Below are positions 44,453 to 53,845 of a DNA stretch of 64,000 nucleotides, piece by piece. The stretch comes from JBFMFR01 sp040752025 (GTDB lineage: Bacteria; Chloroflexota; Anaerolineae; Anaerolineales; UBA4823), in the NCBI GenBank assembly GCA_040752025.1, contig JBFMFR010000003.1, positions 124,001-188,000 on the forward strand. The letters run 5' to 3'. The position numbers and the translations under genes were made by a program. The first letter of the stretch is position 1. Each line of letters starts with the position of its first letter. Under the pieces are notes generated by a model, which saw only the letters and a program-made list of their open reading frames with translations, searched no databases and had not been told where the DNA came from.

Positions 44453-47179
44453 CTATGGCCCAGGTAAGGGGCAAGCTCGCCCCGGCGGGAAAGGAGCGCG
44501 TAAAACCATCACCCTGGGCGCACCGTCCGCAGCGAACACCCCCACCGCCAAAACTTGCGTCTCCACTTTTTCTGCCTCCGGACACATGATCACCACGCCA
44601 TCCGATGCGTTTGGAAACGCCGGGAATTTCTGCTCGAGCGGCAGCAAATAATTGCCACTGTGCTGCCCGGCCAGGAAAAACACCAGCCGCGCCGAGGGAG
44701 CCGCATCGAAAGGCCCGTACTGCGCCTCGCTCTCCAGGTCGTCCGCTGGTAAAAACTGGGGGTAGAGGATCCTGCCCGAATAGGCCACAGCACCCTGCGC
44801 CAGGAAAATTTGCAAATCCTGGCGCTGCACAGAACTCAACAGGTTAGAATTGAGCATCGCCGAGAGCATCTCTTGCTGTCGCGCCTGCGTGTAACGATCC
44901 GGAAAGCTGTTTTCAAGCACCGGCAAGATCATGCCCACAATCAACAGGGCTACGGCAAAGTACAATCCGCGCCTGAGCTCTGCCGAAGCAGCCGGTGAAG
45001 AAGATGCCTCTACAGGCTCGCCCACCTGCCGCCCGCTCAGCCAGGCGTACAGCCCCATCGAAAGCTGCGCCAACCCGATGCCAAAATAAACCAGGCTGGC
45101 CCAATCGACTGGCAGTAAATACCGGCCGCCCGAATTGCGGAACAAGGCATTGCCCCCCAGATAGAAGACTCCATACAGAAGCAGCAGAATTCCGGCCCAG
45201 CGCTGGCGCTTCCAGCCAGCGCTCACGCCAATTGAAAGCACCAGGAGGTTGAATAGCATGGGTACAATCGCCTGGCTCGGAAAATCCCCGGCCCACTTCC
45301 GCCAATAAGGCATGCGACGTACATAACTGCGCGGCGAACAACAATCCTCCCACAGGCGCTCCAAGGAATGATGCCCGGCGAAGGCCACCAGGCTGTCAGG
45401 AGCGCGCCAGGTGGTTGGGAAGACCAGCATGGTTTGCATGTGGCTGTTCAGGTAATGCGCCAGGAAGTATATGAAAAAATCCTTATCGACCTGCTGGCCG
45501 AGGGCAGGGAGAGCCAGCGGCAAAGCTGAAGCAAGTGAGGCAGTTTTCGCGGAATCCAGGCGCAGCGCGGCGATCTGTGCGCCTGGAGCTTCGTTCGCCG
45601 CCGGAGTTGGGGTAGGCTTTTTCGGCGACGGCGTAGGGAAGGGGCCATAGCGCTGCTGGATCAAGGTCTGGCGATGCCCCGGCGAATCGATAAAGAGCAT
45701 ACCCGTCAAATGCCAGTTGCGCCACACCCAGGGCAGAATCACCAGCCCGATCCCCAGGGCAAACACCAGCGCCTGCCTTACCCACAAACCCGGGCGTTTC
45801 TCCCCGAAGAACTGCACCGCGGCCACACCCAACAACGGGAGGATGAAGGCGTAGGTCTCCAGGCGCACCAGCATCGACAGGCCCAACGTTCCCCCACAGG
45901 CCAATGCCAGAGCAGGCCGCTGGTGGCCCTCCGATAACCAGCGCACTGAGAGATATGCAAAGATCACTACCAGCAGCGCCGAAACCAGGTCGACCATCAG
46001 TAATTTGACGTTCGAGGTGGTGATAATATCAGCCAAAGCCAAGGCGTTGGCCTCACGGAATATGATCAACAAGGCGGTAACCACGCCAGCAAAGCGGCTG
46101 TGCAGACGCTGCGCCAGAAAATAGCAGGCCACCGGCAGCAAAGCCAGCGCCAATACCTGTAAAAAGGCCACAACCTCGTAATCCTGCCCGCCCAAAGCGT
46201 GCAGCACCAGCAAATACAGGGCGTGCAACGGGCGGCGCACGAAGGGCGTACGGGCGAAGCGAAAACCAGCACCGACCATGACATCCTGCGCCACGCCATC
46301 GTAAGCGCGCGCATCCGAACTGGGGAAGTACTCGAAGCTTGGATAATGCGGTTCGGTGACGAACCAGTTCGGTAAAACCGGCTGGCTCTGCCAGAGGATC
46401 ACTGCCGCCAACCAGATAAGGGCAGCCAGCAGGATATCGATTTTCCTGACATCCAACCAGGCCGGCCTGCGTTCGGGCGTGCCGGTTCTGGCCAGCCATC
46501 TCCAGGCACACAGCCCGACCAGCCAGGCGACCAGCACCTGCCCGGCCAGTAAGGGCGCGCCCATAGCGTTCCAGCCGGTGCGCAAGGAAACCTGGGGGAT
46601 ATGCGGGCGGGCAACGAGCGCCCAGGCCAGCAGCACACCGACCTGCGCGCTCAGCGCCAACAGAAAAGGTGCACCCACCGGCCAGGGGATGCGCTGCCAG
46701 CGCCCACTGCCCCAAAACAAACCAAAAATCAACGTCTGGCCGCTCAACCCGGCCGCCCACAATGCCAGAGGCAGCATGCGGTCGAAAAACGCCCGGGTGA
46801 AAGGTTCTTCAATTTCGGGGGTCAGCGTCACCAGGAACAAGCTACCAGCCAGCGCCAGAACGGCCGCCAATAGCAGCATCTTCCAGCGCCTTTCCGGCCT
46901 CAACCAGCCCAGGATGGCGCCCAGCCGGCGTTCGGCGCGCTCCCGCCGCCGCCAGGTCTCCACCAGCAAAGCCAGCAACAGCGCTTCGGCCAGCACCACC
47001 AGCCCCAGTAAAACCAAACGGGGTAAGGACAGCCCGCCCAACACAGCCCGGCCCGGCTCCGAAGGGCTGGCAGCCACCAGCCAGGCTACCTCCAGGCCCT
47101 GCGCGGCGGCCAACAACAAATAGGCGCGCCAGGCTTTCAACGCGCCATGCAGATTACTCTCGGGCTGGTTTTCAGACAT
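44453..47179 (-). CDS. Large membrane glycosyltransferase-like protein (GT-C type)
   Basis: The 908-residue protein has about a dozen hydrophobic segments. A periplasmic-looking segment (FEYFPSSDARAYDGVAQDV) occupies the place of the GT-C acidic loop, and a Pro/Thr-rich linker (PSPKKPTPTPAANEAPGAQ) separates the membrane region near residue 515 from a soluble part. I do not see a motif that fixes the substrate. It is convergent with the glycan operon and has its own promoter at 47307-47335. Its G+C is high, like the flanking GT4 genes. Confidence 0.7.
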   Translation of the reverse strand: MSENQPESNLHGALKAWRAYLLLAAAQGLEVAWLVAASPSEPGRAVLGGLSLPRLVLLGLVVLAEALLLALLVETWRRRERAERRLGAILGWLRPERRWKMLLLAAVLALAGSLFLVTLTPEIEEPFTRAFFDRMLPLALWAAGLSGQTLIFGLFWGSGRWQRIPWPVGAPFLLALSAQVGVLLAWALVARPHIPQVSLRTGWNAMGAPLLAGQVLVAWLVGLCAWRWLARTGTPERRPAWLDVRKIDILLAALIWLAAVILWQSQPVLPNWFVTEPHYPSFEYFPSSDARAYDGVAQDVMVGAGFRFARTPFVRRPLHALYLLVLHALGGQDYEVVAFLQVLALALLPVACYFLAQRLHSRFAGVVTALLIIFREANALALADIITTSNVKLLMVDLVSALLVVIFAYLSVRWLSEGHQRPALALACGGTLGLSMLVRLETYAFILPLLGVAAVQFFGEKRPGLWVRQALVFALGIGLVILPWVWRNWHLTGMLFIDSPGHRQTLIQQRYGPFPTPSPKKPTPTPAANEAPGAQIAALRLDSAKTASLASALPLALPALGQQVDKDFFIYFLAHYLNSHMQTMLVFPTTWRAPDSLVAFAGHHSLERLWEDCCSPRSYVRRMPYWRKWAGDFPSQAIVPMLFNLLVLSIGVSAGWKRQRWAGILLLLYGVFYLGGNALFRNSGGRYLLPVDWASLVYFGIGLAQLSMGLYAWLSGRQVGEPVEASSSPAASAELRRGLYFAVALLIVGMILPVLENSFPDRYTQARQQEMLSAMLNSNLLSSVQRQDLQIFLAQGAVAYSGRILYPQFLPADDLESEAQYGPFDAAPSARLVFFLAGQHSGNYLLPLEQKFPAFPNASDGVVIMCPEAEKVETQVLAVGVFAADGAPRVMVLRAPFPPGRACPLPGP

Positions 47180-47297
47180 GTGGCATCACAATGAACTCAG
47201 CAAAGGCTTCGTGCTGGAAATATACCACAAATATCCCCTGAAATTCGGCCTGTGTGCCTTCGATACAGAATTTTACCGCGGGATTATCGATTTGCAT
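47172..47297 (-). CDS. Possible 41-aa leader ORF or relic overlapping the next gene
   Basis: From the ATG at 47297 the frame begins MQIDNPAVKFCIEGTQAEFQ and stops at 47172, overlapping the start of the 908-aa gene by 8 nt. The opening resembles the N-terminus of small TPR-like proteins I associate with Chloroflexota, in which this region continues into helices; here similarity stops after FQG. It may be a decayed gene, a coupling leader peptide, or chance. There is no ribosome site, and the ATG lies only 9 nt past a -10 box. Confidence 0.35.
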   Translation of the reverse strand: MQIDNPAVKFCIEGTQAEFQGIFVVYFQHEAFAEFIVMPHV

Positions 47298-47306
47298 TTG
47301 CCAACA

Positions 47307-47335
47307 ATTATACACGCATCGTGAGGACGTGGAAA
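47307..47335 (-). promoter_or_regulatory. Promoter upstream of the 908-aa membrane protein gene
   Basis: On the minus strand, TTTCCA (47330-47335) and TATAAT (47307-47312) are 17 nt apart. The start site would fall near 47300, about 120 nt before the ATG at 47179. Confidence 0.5.
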
Positions 47336-47393
47336 AACGCCTGCGCCGTAAAAGAGCCCGCATATAATTGCCAGGCAACGAACACAGCATGCG

Positions 47394-48026
47394 TCAGGAT
47401 AAATCGAACCTCGCCAGCAAATCCTCCATGTTGATGAAGATTTCCTGTGGTGAGCGCTCCAGGAAGGCGCTCACATCTGTATAGCCCCAGGCCACCGCGC
47501 CGAAAGCAACGCCCACTTTTTGAGCTGCTTCCAGGTCGCGCAGTTCATCACCAATGAAGATCGTACCCTGGGGCGCGGCCCCGCTCTGCTGGAGGACCTT
47601 GCGGATGCGCGCAGCCTTGCCAAAAATCGACACGTTACACTCGTAATATTGAATGAGCGCAGCAAGCGCCGGGCCAAGCGCCCGCTGGACGTTCCCGGAC
47701 GAGTTGGAGCTTACCACCCCCAACCTAATGCCCTGCCTGGAGAGACCATGTAGCAGGTGATCTACTCCCGGGAACAGCGGGATTTTATGGGCATCCCTGG
47801 CAGCCAGCCGGCGCATGTCCCTGGCGATCAAGGGAATCTTCCAAAACGAAAACCCCATGCGCCTGACCATTTGACGGGCGTCGAGGCGGCGCAAAGCCTC
47901 ATAATCATCCGGTTCGACCTGCGGAAGATGGTATTGATCGGCCACCTGGTTGATAACGCTCAACAACCAGGGGAAAGAATCTGCCAAAGTGCCATCGTAA
48001 TCGAACAAAACAAGCGAATATTTCAT
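47394..48026 (-). CDS. HAD-superfamily hydrolase (phosphoglycolate phosphatase-like)
   Basis: The 210-residue protein has the HAD motifs DYDGTLADS (nucleophile Asp near residue 9), VVSSNS (motif II) and IGDELRDLEAA (motif IV), with a helical cap between. It resembles Gph/PpaX-type phosphatases; the substrate is probably a small phosphate ester. It lies 54 nt beyond the original end of the DJ-1-like gene. Confidence 0.88.
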   Translation of the reverse strand: MKYSLVLFDYDGTLADSFPWLLSVINQVADQYHLPQVEPDDYEALRRLDARQMVRRMGFSFWKIPLIARDMRRLAARDAHKIPLFPGVDHLLHGLSRQGIRLGVVSSNSSGNVQRALGPALAALIQYYECNVSIFGKAARIRKVLQQSGAAPQGTIFIGDELRDLEAAQKVGVAFGAVAWGYTDVSAFLERSPQEIFINMEDLLARFDLS

Positions 48027-48080
48027 CTAGTTACAGCGCCAGGCGCCCCGGGCGATCTTACAATCCGGATTTGCAAACTG

Positions 48081-48641
48081 TCACCGGATATTCTTGAACC
48101 AGCGGATACCAGCCTGGTATTCTTCCTCGTTCTCGCCCAAATTCATCTGGCGCGCCAGCTCAAATGCGAATTCCACGTAGGCCTATCCTTGGGCGGTAAT
48201 CAAATTTCCATCCACAACCACGTGGTCGTCTAAAAAGATCGATTCGGAGAAATATCGATAGCTGGGGATGTCTGGATCTTTACCCGAAGATAATCCCGTA
48301 CATCTTTTCCCCTTCAGCACTCCAAGGCCAGCCAGCAAACAGGCTCCCCCGCATATTCCAGCCACTTTCTTATTTCTGGCGATGAGACTTTCGACAAAGC
48401 TCTTCAATTCGGGGTCGTCGACCAATTCATCTGGCTCTCCGCCAGGTATGACGAACAAATCGACCGAATCAACGTCAACATCCTGGATGGTTTGATCCAC
48501 GCAGAATCTTTGGCCTTCCTCGCTGCGATATTCCCTGTTTTCCAAGGCAACAGAAAAGAGATCGAAGCGCCTGAAAATCAGGCAGACCAGGACAATTTCA
48601 AATTCAGAGAATCCATCATAGTAGAGCAATGCGACCTTCAA
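48081..48641 (-). pseudogene. DJ-1/PfpI family gene interrupted by an in-frame amber codon
   Basis: The first 152 codons give a DJ-1/PfpI protein with an Asp/Glu-containing FSEFE start, VIPGG, the nucleophile Cys in AGICGGACLLAGLG and LITAQG. Then a TAG (48183-48185) stops translation where family members continue as AYVEFAFELA. The same frame goes on for 33 residues (AYVEFAFELARQMNLGENEE, ending FKNIR) to a TGA at 48081. So a single point change truncates the protein and removes the last helix. The start is a TTG at 48641 with a strong AAGGAG 7 nt upstream. It may be a recent pseudogene, a read-through codon or a sequencing error. Confidence 0.82.
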
Positions 48642-48662
48642 GATATGTCTCCTTATCTGCTC

Positions 48663-50900
48663 TTAGCTGACCACCACGAGGTCAGCATGCAGCGTCGCCA
48701 GGGAGTCAGCGCCGACCCAGATGTCGAAAGCGGCTGCATCCTGCACCCAGCTCCCAGCGCTCGTGCTCCAGTAACCCAACTCGGCCGGGCCAAGCCGGAA
48801 TGTGACCGTTTTTGTTTCGCCAGGCTGGAGCGCAACGCGCTCGAAGCCCTTCAACTCGCGCAGCGGGCGCGAGTCGCTGCCGAATTTTTGGTGAATGTAG
48901 AGCTGCACGACTTCGTCGCCCGCAAGCAGGCCAGTGTTGGTCACATCAACAGTCACCGTCACCGTGCCGCCCACCTGCACCTGCGGCGCCGAAACCTTCA
49001 GGTTGTTGATCGAGAAGGTTGTATAGCTGAGGCCAAAGCCGAAGGGATAGAGCGGCGTTGTGGGGCTATCCCAGTAGCGCGAGCGATACATTGGGCTATC
49101 CTCGGGCATGTGGGAGAGCGTACGAGCGTAGTAGAGCGGCGTGTGGCTGGCCTTGCGCGGGAAGGTGACCGGCAGCTTACCGCCCGGGTTCGCCTCGCCG
49201 AAGAGGATATCAGCGACGGCGTGACCACCTTCACTACCGGGTTCCCACGCCTCGAGGATAGCAGGCACGTTCTCTGCCGCCCAGTTGATGCTCAACGGGC
49301 GCCCGTTCAAGAGCACGAGGACCACCGGCTTCCCCAGGGCCACCACAGCCTTGAGCAGCTCCTCCTGGCGTCCCGGCAGGTCAAGCGAACCGCGCGAGGC
49401 TGCTTCACCGGACATCATGTCGTTCTCGCCAAGCACCATGATGACCAACTCCGCGCCCTGCGCCGTGGCCACGGCTGCCTGGAAGGCCGCTTCCGCCTGC
49501 TCGGGCGTCTGGACAGGCTTCTTGTCCCCGGGGAACATGTCTTCGAAGAAGGATGGGATATCCCGCCGGATCTCAGGGCCGGGGGCGTACTCGACCTGCG
49601 CTTCCGGCAGTTTAGCGCGGATGCCTTCCAGAACTGTGACGGCGGCCGGCGTATGGCCGAATACCATCCACGAACCCTCCGTGGCTTCTTCCGAATCGGC
49701 CAGGGAACCGATCACAGCCACGTTCTTCAAATTCTTGGACAGCGGCAAGAGCCCGCCCGCGTTGCGCAGCAGCACCATCGAGCGCTGTGCGGCGCGGCGC
49801 GCTTCCTGGCGGTGCTCAGGCAGGGCAACCACCTGGTCCAGCAGCGTCTCGTCGATGTAAGGCCGCTCGAAGAGCCCCATGCGCACCTTGATGGCGAGGA
49901 TGGGCCGCACGGCCGCCTCGATATCGGCCAGAGCCAGCTCGCCAGCCTCGACCAGCCCGGCCAGGTGCTGCGGGTAAGTATTGCTGGCCATGTCCATGTC
50001 AAGCCCGGCGCTCAGGGCGCGCAAGGCAGCCTCGCGCCCATCGCGGGCGAAGCCCTGGATGACCAGGTTCCCAACGGCCATGGCGTCGCTGACGACAAAG
50101 CCTGCAAAACCCCACTCGCCGCGCAGAACATCGCGCAGCAGCCAGCGGTTCCCACTGGCAGGCACGTTGTTGAGGTCCATGTAGGCGCTCATAAACGTGC
50201 CGACGCCAGCTTCCACCGCCGCCCGGAAAGGCGGGAAGTAGACGTTGCGCAGTTGGGCCTCGGGCAGGTAGACCGGGTCGTAATCACGTCCCCCGTCCGC
50301 GGCGCCGTAGCCGGCAAAGTGCTTGGCGCAAGCGACCAGGTGGTCCGGCGCGCCGAGATGCGGCCCCTGGAAGCCGCGCACCTGGGCAGCCGCCATGGCC
50401 GCGCCCAAGTAGGGGTCTTCGCCAGCGCCCTCGACGATGCGCCCCCAGCGGGCGTCACGGGCGATGTCGAGCATCGGGCCGAAGGTCCAGTGCAGGCCGG
50501 CAGCGCGGGCTTCTTTGGCCGCCACAGACTGCGACCGTTCGGCAACGGATGGATCCCAGGAGGCAGCCATAGCCAGCGGCACTGGGAAGATCGTGCGGTA
50601 GCCGTGGATCACGTCCAGGGCAAAGAGCAGGGGGATCTTCGAAGGGCTCTCTTCGAAGGCGATCTTTTGCAAAACGTTGAACTGCTTCGTGTCATTGAGC
50701 CACAGGACCGAGCCGGCCCCGCCCTGGCGGATGACATCCTCGGGCTTGGGCCCGGGGATAAAGGACGCGCCGCCGATCTGGTTGAGTTGGCCGATCTTCT
50801 CCTCGAGGCTCATGCGCCCCAGGAGCGCCTCGACGCGCCCCGCGACTTCAGCCTCCGACGGAATAGATGTGGCCGTTTTGGTATTCTTTGTTTCGTTCAT
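48663..50900 (-). CDS. Glycoside hydrolase family 3 beta-glucosidase
   Basis: The 745-residue enzyme has the GH3 N-terminal barrel (nucleophile Asp in VVSDAMAV near residue 270; the KHFAGYG block), the alpha/beta sandwich domain and a C-terminal fibronectin-III-like domain (about 650-740). There is no signal peptide, so it should be cytoplasmic and act on imported glycosides. Ribosome site AAAGGAG is 6 nt from the ATG. It follows the MFS transporter by 35 nt and is likely co-regulated with it by the TetR protein. Confidence 0.93.
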   Translation of the reverse strand: MNETKNTKTATSIPSEAEVAGRVEALLGRMSLEEKIGQLNQIGGASFIPGPKPEDVIRQGGAGSVLWLNDTKQFNVLQKIAFEESPSKIPLLFALDVIHGYRTIFPVPLAMAASWDPSVAERSQSVAAKEARAAGLHWTFGPMLDIARDARWGRIVEGAGEDPYLGAAMAAAQVRGFQGPHLGAPDHLVACAKHFAGYGAADGGRDYDPVYLPEAQLRNVYFPPFRAAVEAGVGTFMSAYMDLNNVPASGNRWLLRDVLRGEWGFAGFVVSDAMAVGNLVIQGFARDGREAALRALSAGLDMDMASNTYPQHLAGLVEAGELALADIEAAVRPILAIKVRMGLFERPYIDETLLDQVVALPEHRQEARRAAQRSMVLLRNAGGLLPLSKNLKNVAVIGSLADSEEATEGSWMVFGHTPAAVTVLEGIRAKLPEAQVEYAPGPEIRRDIPSFFEDMFPGDKKPVQTPEQAEAAFQAAVATAQGAELVIMVLGENDMMSGEAASRGSLDLPGRQEELLKAVVALGKPVVLVLLNGRPLSINWAAENVPAILEAWEPGSEGGHAVADILFGEANPGGKLPVTFPRKASHTPLYYARTLSHMPEDSPMYRSRYWDSPTTPLYPFGFGLSYTTFSINNLKVSAPQVQVGGTVTVTVDVTNTGLLAGDEVVQLYIHQKFGSDSRPLRELKGFERVALQPGETKTVTFRLGPAELGYWSTSAGSWVQDAAAFDIWVGADSLATLHADLVVVS

Positions 50901-50935
50901 AAAATCTCCTTTGAGTGTATATCAATTCTCACAAA

Positions 50936-52180
50936 TCAAAAACCCGGTGTTTTAGTTTTTTCGGCACGCGCCGAAAACAAATACAGGATGAGCAGCCCAA
51001 GCATGGAAACGAAGAGCATCACCGGGATGGTTTCCAGTGAAATGCGCCGGGCCAAAAAGCCAGCCAGGGAAGGCAAGAGCGCGCCGCCTAAACCGGCCGC
51101 GCTGATCTGGATGCCGATGGTGTTGGCCGCATGGCGCGGGCCGGTACGCTGGCTGGTGCTCGAAACCAGGCCCGGGAAAATCGGCGCCATGGCAAAGCCA
51201 ACAATAAACACGCCCAAGACGCTGACCAGATCGGACGGATTCCACCAGAACAGGATAGCACCCACCAAGGCCAGCACCATCTCACTAATCATCAGTGTGT
51301 TCAGGCGGATGCGATGCGCATACATCCCGGCCAGGATGCGCCCGATGGTGAAGGTGGCCCAAAACCCGCCGGCCCACAGCCCGGCTAACTGCGGGCTGAC
51401 CCCACGGCCTTCGGTGAAAAGGGTGTAGGTCCAGTTGCCCAGGGTGAGCTCCGCCCCGGTATAGAGCAAGAACATCAAGATGCTGACCCAGGTGACTAAG
51501 CGGAGCATCGTCTCCCACAAGGAGGTCTGGTAATCCATCAAGCCGCGCTCAGAGCTTTCGGCCTCCGACGTCTCGACCGGGCTGCGCTTCGGCCGCTTCC
51601 AGGCAGACAGGGTGAGCACGAAACCGACCGCCATAACCACCATCACCAGGCCAACGAAGATATAGGCGGGGCGCCAGGAAGCAAACAGCACCAGACCGAT
51701 CGTCATCGTGAGCGGGCTCAGGGTGGCGCCGATGCCAAAACAGGCGTGCAGCCACTGCATCTGGCTCTCGTTGTATTCGGCTGCCAGGTAGGTGTTGAGG
51801 CCGGCGTCCATCACCCCCGATCCAAACCCACCAATCGCGCCCATCCCAATGATAAGGCCCCACGAAGGAGCGATGGTGAAGCCCAGTAAGGATACCGCCG
51901 AGGCCAGGCTGGAAAATACCAGCAGCGCCCCGATCCCAAAGCGGTTGATCAGCCGGGCGATGATAAAGCTCGAGGTCAGGTACCCGATTGTCGAAGAAAT
52001 AAACAGCAGGCCGATGGCATCCAGCGGCAGCGAGAATTCTCCGCGCATCGTAGGCCAGGCCACGCCCAGCAGGCCAGTGGGCAGTCCCAGGGTGATAAAG
52101 GCAATGTACGCCAGGAATAACAGGTTTACTTTCAAGCGAGGGAGCGCATTGGTTTTGGAGATCATTGGGTCATTTTCCAT
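50936..52180 (-). CDS. MFS transporter (12 membrane segments)
   Basis: The 414-residue protein has two six-segment halves with a polar central loop (KRPKRSPVETSEAESSE). Sugar-type MFS features are present: RLINRFGIGAL between segments 2 and 3, and the related loop AGMYAHRIRLN in the second half. Its position between a TetR regulator and a GH3 enzyme suggests uptake of a beta-glycoside or its aglycone. Confidence 0.88.
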   Translation of the reverse strand: MENDPMISKTNALPRLKVNLLFLAYIAFITLGLPTGLLGVAWPTMRGEFSLPLDAIGLLFISSTIGYLTSSFIIARLINRFGIGALLVFSSLASAVSLLGFTIAPSWGLIIGMGAIGGFGSGVMDAGLNTYLAAEYNESQMQWLHACFGIGATLSPLTMTIGLVLFASWRPAYIFVGLVMVVMAVGFVLTLSAWKRPKRSPVETSEAESSERGLMDYQTSLWETMLRLVTWVSILMFLLYTGAELTLGNWTYTLFTEGRGVSPQLAGLWAGGFWATFTIGRILAGMYAHRIRLNTLMISEMVLALVGAILFWWNPSDLVSVLGVFIVGFAMAPIFPGLVSSTSQRTGPRHAANTIGIQISAAGLGGALLPSLAGFLARRISLETIPVMLFVSMLGLLILYLFSARAEKTKTPGF

Positions 52181-52233
52181 ATTCGTTTACAGTGCTGGAC
52201 CTTTCTGGTATGGATCATCAGTGGAACTTTGCC

Positions 52234-52839
52234 CTACTTGCCCTTCAGCAGCCCGTGGAACTGGGCAAATATGCGGGCCATATTTACTTTTTCTGGCTCA
52301 TACAGCCATTGGATTTGTAACCCATCCATCATGGCAAACAGCATGATCGCCAGATCTTCAACGGGAATATCGCTGCGAATTTCGCCCCGCGCCTGCGCTT
52401 TCTCCAGGACATCGATGCTCTGCTCCCGGATGTTCTGATATCGCTGCATAAAAAATTCGTGCCCGGGGTGCTGCTCGTCGAGGCTCTCGGCGGCCAATAC
52501 CGTGAAAAGCTGTACCAGCCCTGGAACGGTCTCATTGTATTCCACCAATTTCTGGATGACGGTGAGCGGATCCTGCATTTCGCCATGTAAGGATGGATCG
52601 AAGCGCTCCCGGTCGATCCGGTCACGCTCTGCTAATACCTCCATCAACAAGTGTTCTTTGCTGGGAAAATGATGCAACAGACCTGGCTCTGTGATCCCGG
52701 CTGCGTTGGCGATCTCGGCCAGCCTGGCTCCGCGATAGCCACTCTGTCCAAAAAAGTGAATCGCTTCCCGGATTAGCTGTTCTTTGCGTAGCTGGGTTCG
52801 CTCTGCTTGGGTACGCCTGGGCGCTTTTTGTTTGCTCAT
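52234..52839 (-). CDS. TetR-family transcriptional regulator
   Basis: The 201-residue protein has a TetR helix-turn-helix (residues 20-65; FGQSGYRGARLAEIANAAGI and HHFPSKEHLLMEVLAERD) and a helical ligand domain with a TetR_C-type ending. The operator at 52863-52890 lies just upstream. It probably represses itself and the downstream MFS-GH3 genes, and possibly the divergent genes at 53030 onward. Confidence 0.92.
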   Translation of the reverse strand: MSKQKAPRRTQAERTQLRKEQLIREAIHFFGQSGYRGARLAEIANAAGITEPGLLHHFPSKEHLLMEVLAERDRIDRERFDPSLHGEMQDPLTVIQKLVEYNETVPGLVQLFTVLAAESLDEQHPGHEFFMQRYQNIREQSIDVLEKAQARGEIRSDIPVEDLAIMLFAMMDGLQIQWLYEPEKVNMARIFAQFHGLLKGK

Positions 52840-52845
52840 GCCTTA

Positions 52846-52851
52846 ATTATA
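52846..52851 (-). promoter_or_regulatory. TATAAT -10 box of the tetR gene, leaderless
   Basis: A perfect TATAAT on the minus strand lies 6 nt upstream of the tetR ATG at 52839, so transcription would begin at or next to the start codon. A weak -35 region overlaps the operator. Confidence 0.5.
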
Positions 52852-52862
52852 CGCTATTTTCG

Positions 52863-52890
52863 CACTTACCTACCTGATACTAAGTAAGTG
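52863..52890. promoter_or_regulatory. Palindromic TetR operator
   Basis: The arms CACTTACCTA (52863-52872) and TAAGTAAGTG (52881-52890) match at 9 of 10 positions as inverted repeats, 28 bp overall. It sits between the divergent tetR gene and the gene at 53030, overlapping the tetR -35 region, as expected for autorepression. Confidence 0.75.
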
Positions 52891-53029
52891 ATTTGAAGAT
52901 ATTCGCATTACGGAAATATTTAACGCTTCTTCCTGGATTATCTAGTATCATTATGGAACGAAAATGTTTTCAGTCCAAGCACTTTCGAGATAAAGCGACC
53001 AGAAGGCGAAAAGTTAAACTGCAGATATC

Positions 53030-53821
53030 ATGCACGAATTCGAGAAAGCAGTCGAGTTTATCAATAGTAAAGGCGATGAAGTAGAACGCGCTCGCCTGCA
53101 GTATTTGCTGGCAGGCGAGCGCCCTTCTCAAGTAGTGGTTGCTAAACTCTTCGCCGGACAACGGCCGGACGGCGGTTGGTCGCCGTTCTGGGCGCAGGAT
53201 TACACTTCCCTGGACGCAACTTGTTTCCGGCTGGCCCAGGCCGACCAGCTCGGTATCCCGGCCTCGAACGAAGCCCTGGCGCGCGCCGCTCACTTTCTGG
53301 CCCAACGCCAGTCCCCGGATGGAAGCTGGGAAGAAGACGAAAAGGTCGCCAGCTTCGCGCCTGCGTGGGTCAGGCCCGGCGATCTTTCTGCCAGGCTCTA
53401 TCTGACTGCCAACTGTGGACTATGGTTGGCGCTGTTAGAACCCACACACCGCGGAGCTGGAAAAGCAGCCAGCTATATCCAAACCTATCTCGATCCCGGT
53501 GAAGGGCGCCTGCCGGGTTTCTTTCACACCCACTGGCTGGCAGGCGGGCTGTGGCGCCGGCTGGATTGGCAGGAACCGGCGGGACGTGTCTTCGCTTACC
53601 TCCGCCAACACCTCCACGAGCTTGCCTCCAGCAACCTTTCCTGGCTCGTCATCACGCTGCGTAATACAGGCGTTCCCGGCGACCATCCATTGGTAAGCGC
53701 CGCCGCCGCGCTCATCGAACGGAACCAACAGAATGATGGGCGCTGGATTAGCGAGGACGGACCAGGCCACGATGTGCATGCGACTCTGGAGGCCCTGCGG
53801 GCCTTGAGGCTTTGTACTTGA
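53030..53821 (+). CDS. Squalene-cyclase/prenyltransferase repeat protein
   Basis: The 263-residue protein is built of alpha/alpha-barrel repeats with QW-type motifs: GQRPDGGWSPFW (about residue 48), QSPDGSWEEDE (about 98) and QQNDGRWISEDG (about 235). At 263 residues it is much shorter than a squalene-hopene cyclase and lacks the DXDD acid, so it is not a cyclase. Its role is unknown. No clear ribosome site precedes the ATG. It starts the plus-strand trio with the phosphotriesterase-like and methyltransferase genes. Confidence 0.78.
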   Translation: MHEFEKAVEFINSKGDEVERARLQYLLAGERPSQVVVAKLFAGQRPDGGWSPFWAQDYTSLDATCFRLAQADQLGIPASNEALARAAHFLAQRQSPDGSWEEDEKVASFAPAWVRPGDLSARLYLTANCGLWLALLEPTHRGAGKAASYIQTYLDPGEGRLPGFFHTHWLAGGLWRRLDWQEPAGRVFAYLRQHLHELASSNLSWLVITLRNTGVPGDHPLVSAAAALIERNQQNDGRWISEDGPGHDVHATLEALRALRLCT

Positions 53822-53845
53822 AAACTGCAGCGAAAGGATAATGTT

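Noticed and set aside
48492..51428. Plus-strand 978-codon frame over the GH3 and MFS genes
   Set aside because: Antisense to two clear genes and crosses their junction; no domains recognised.
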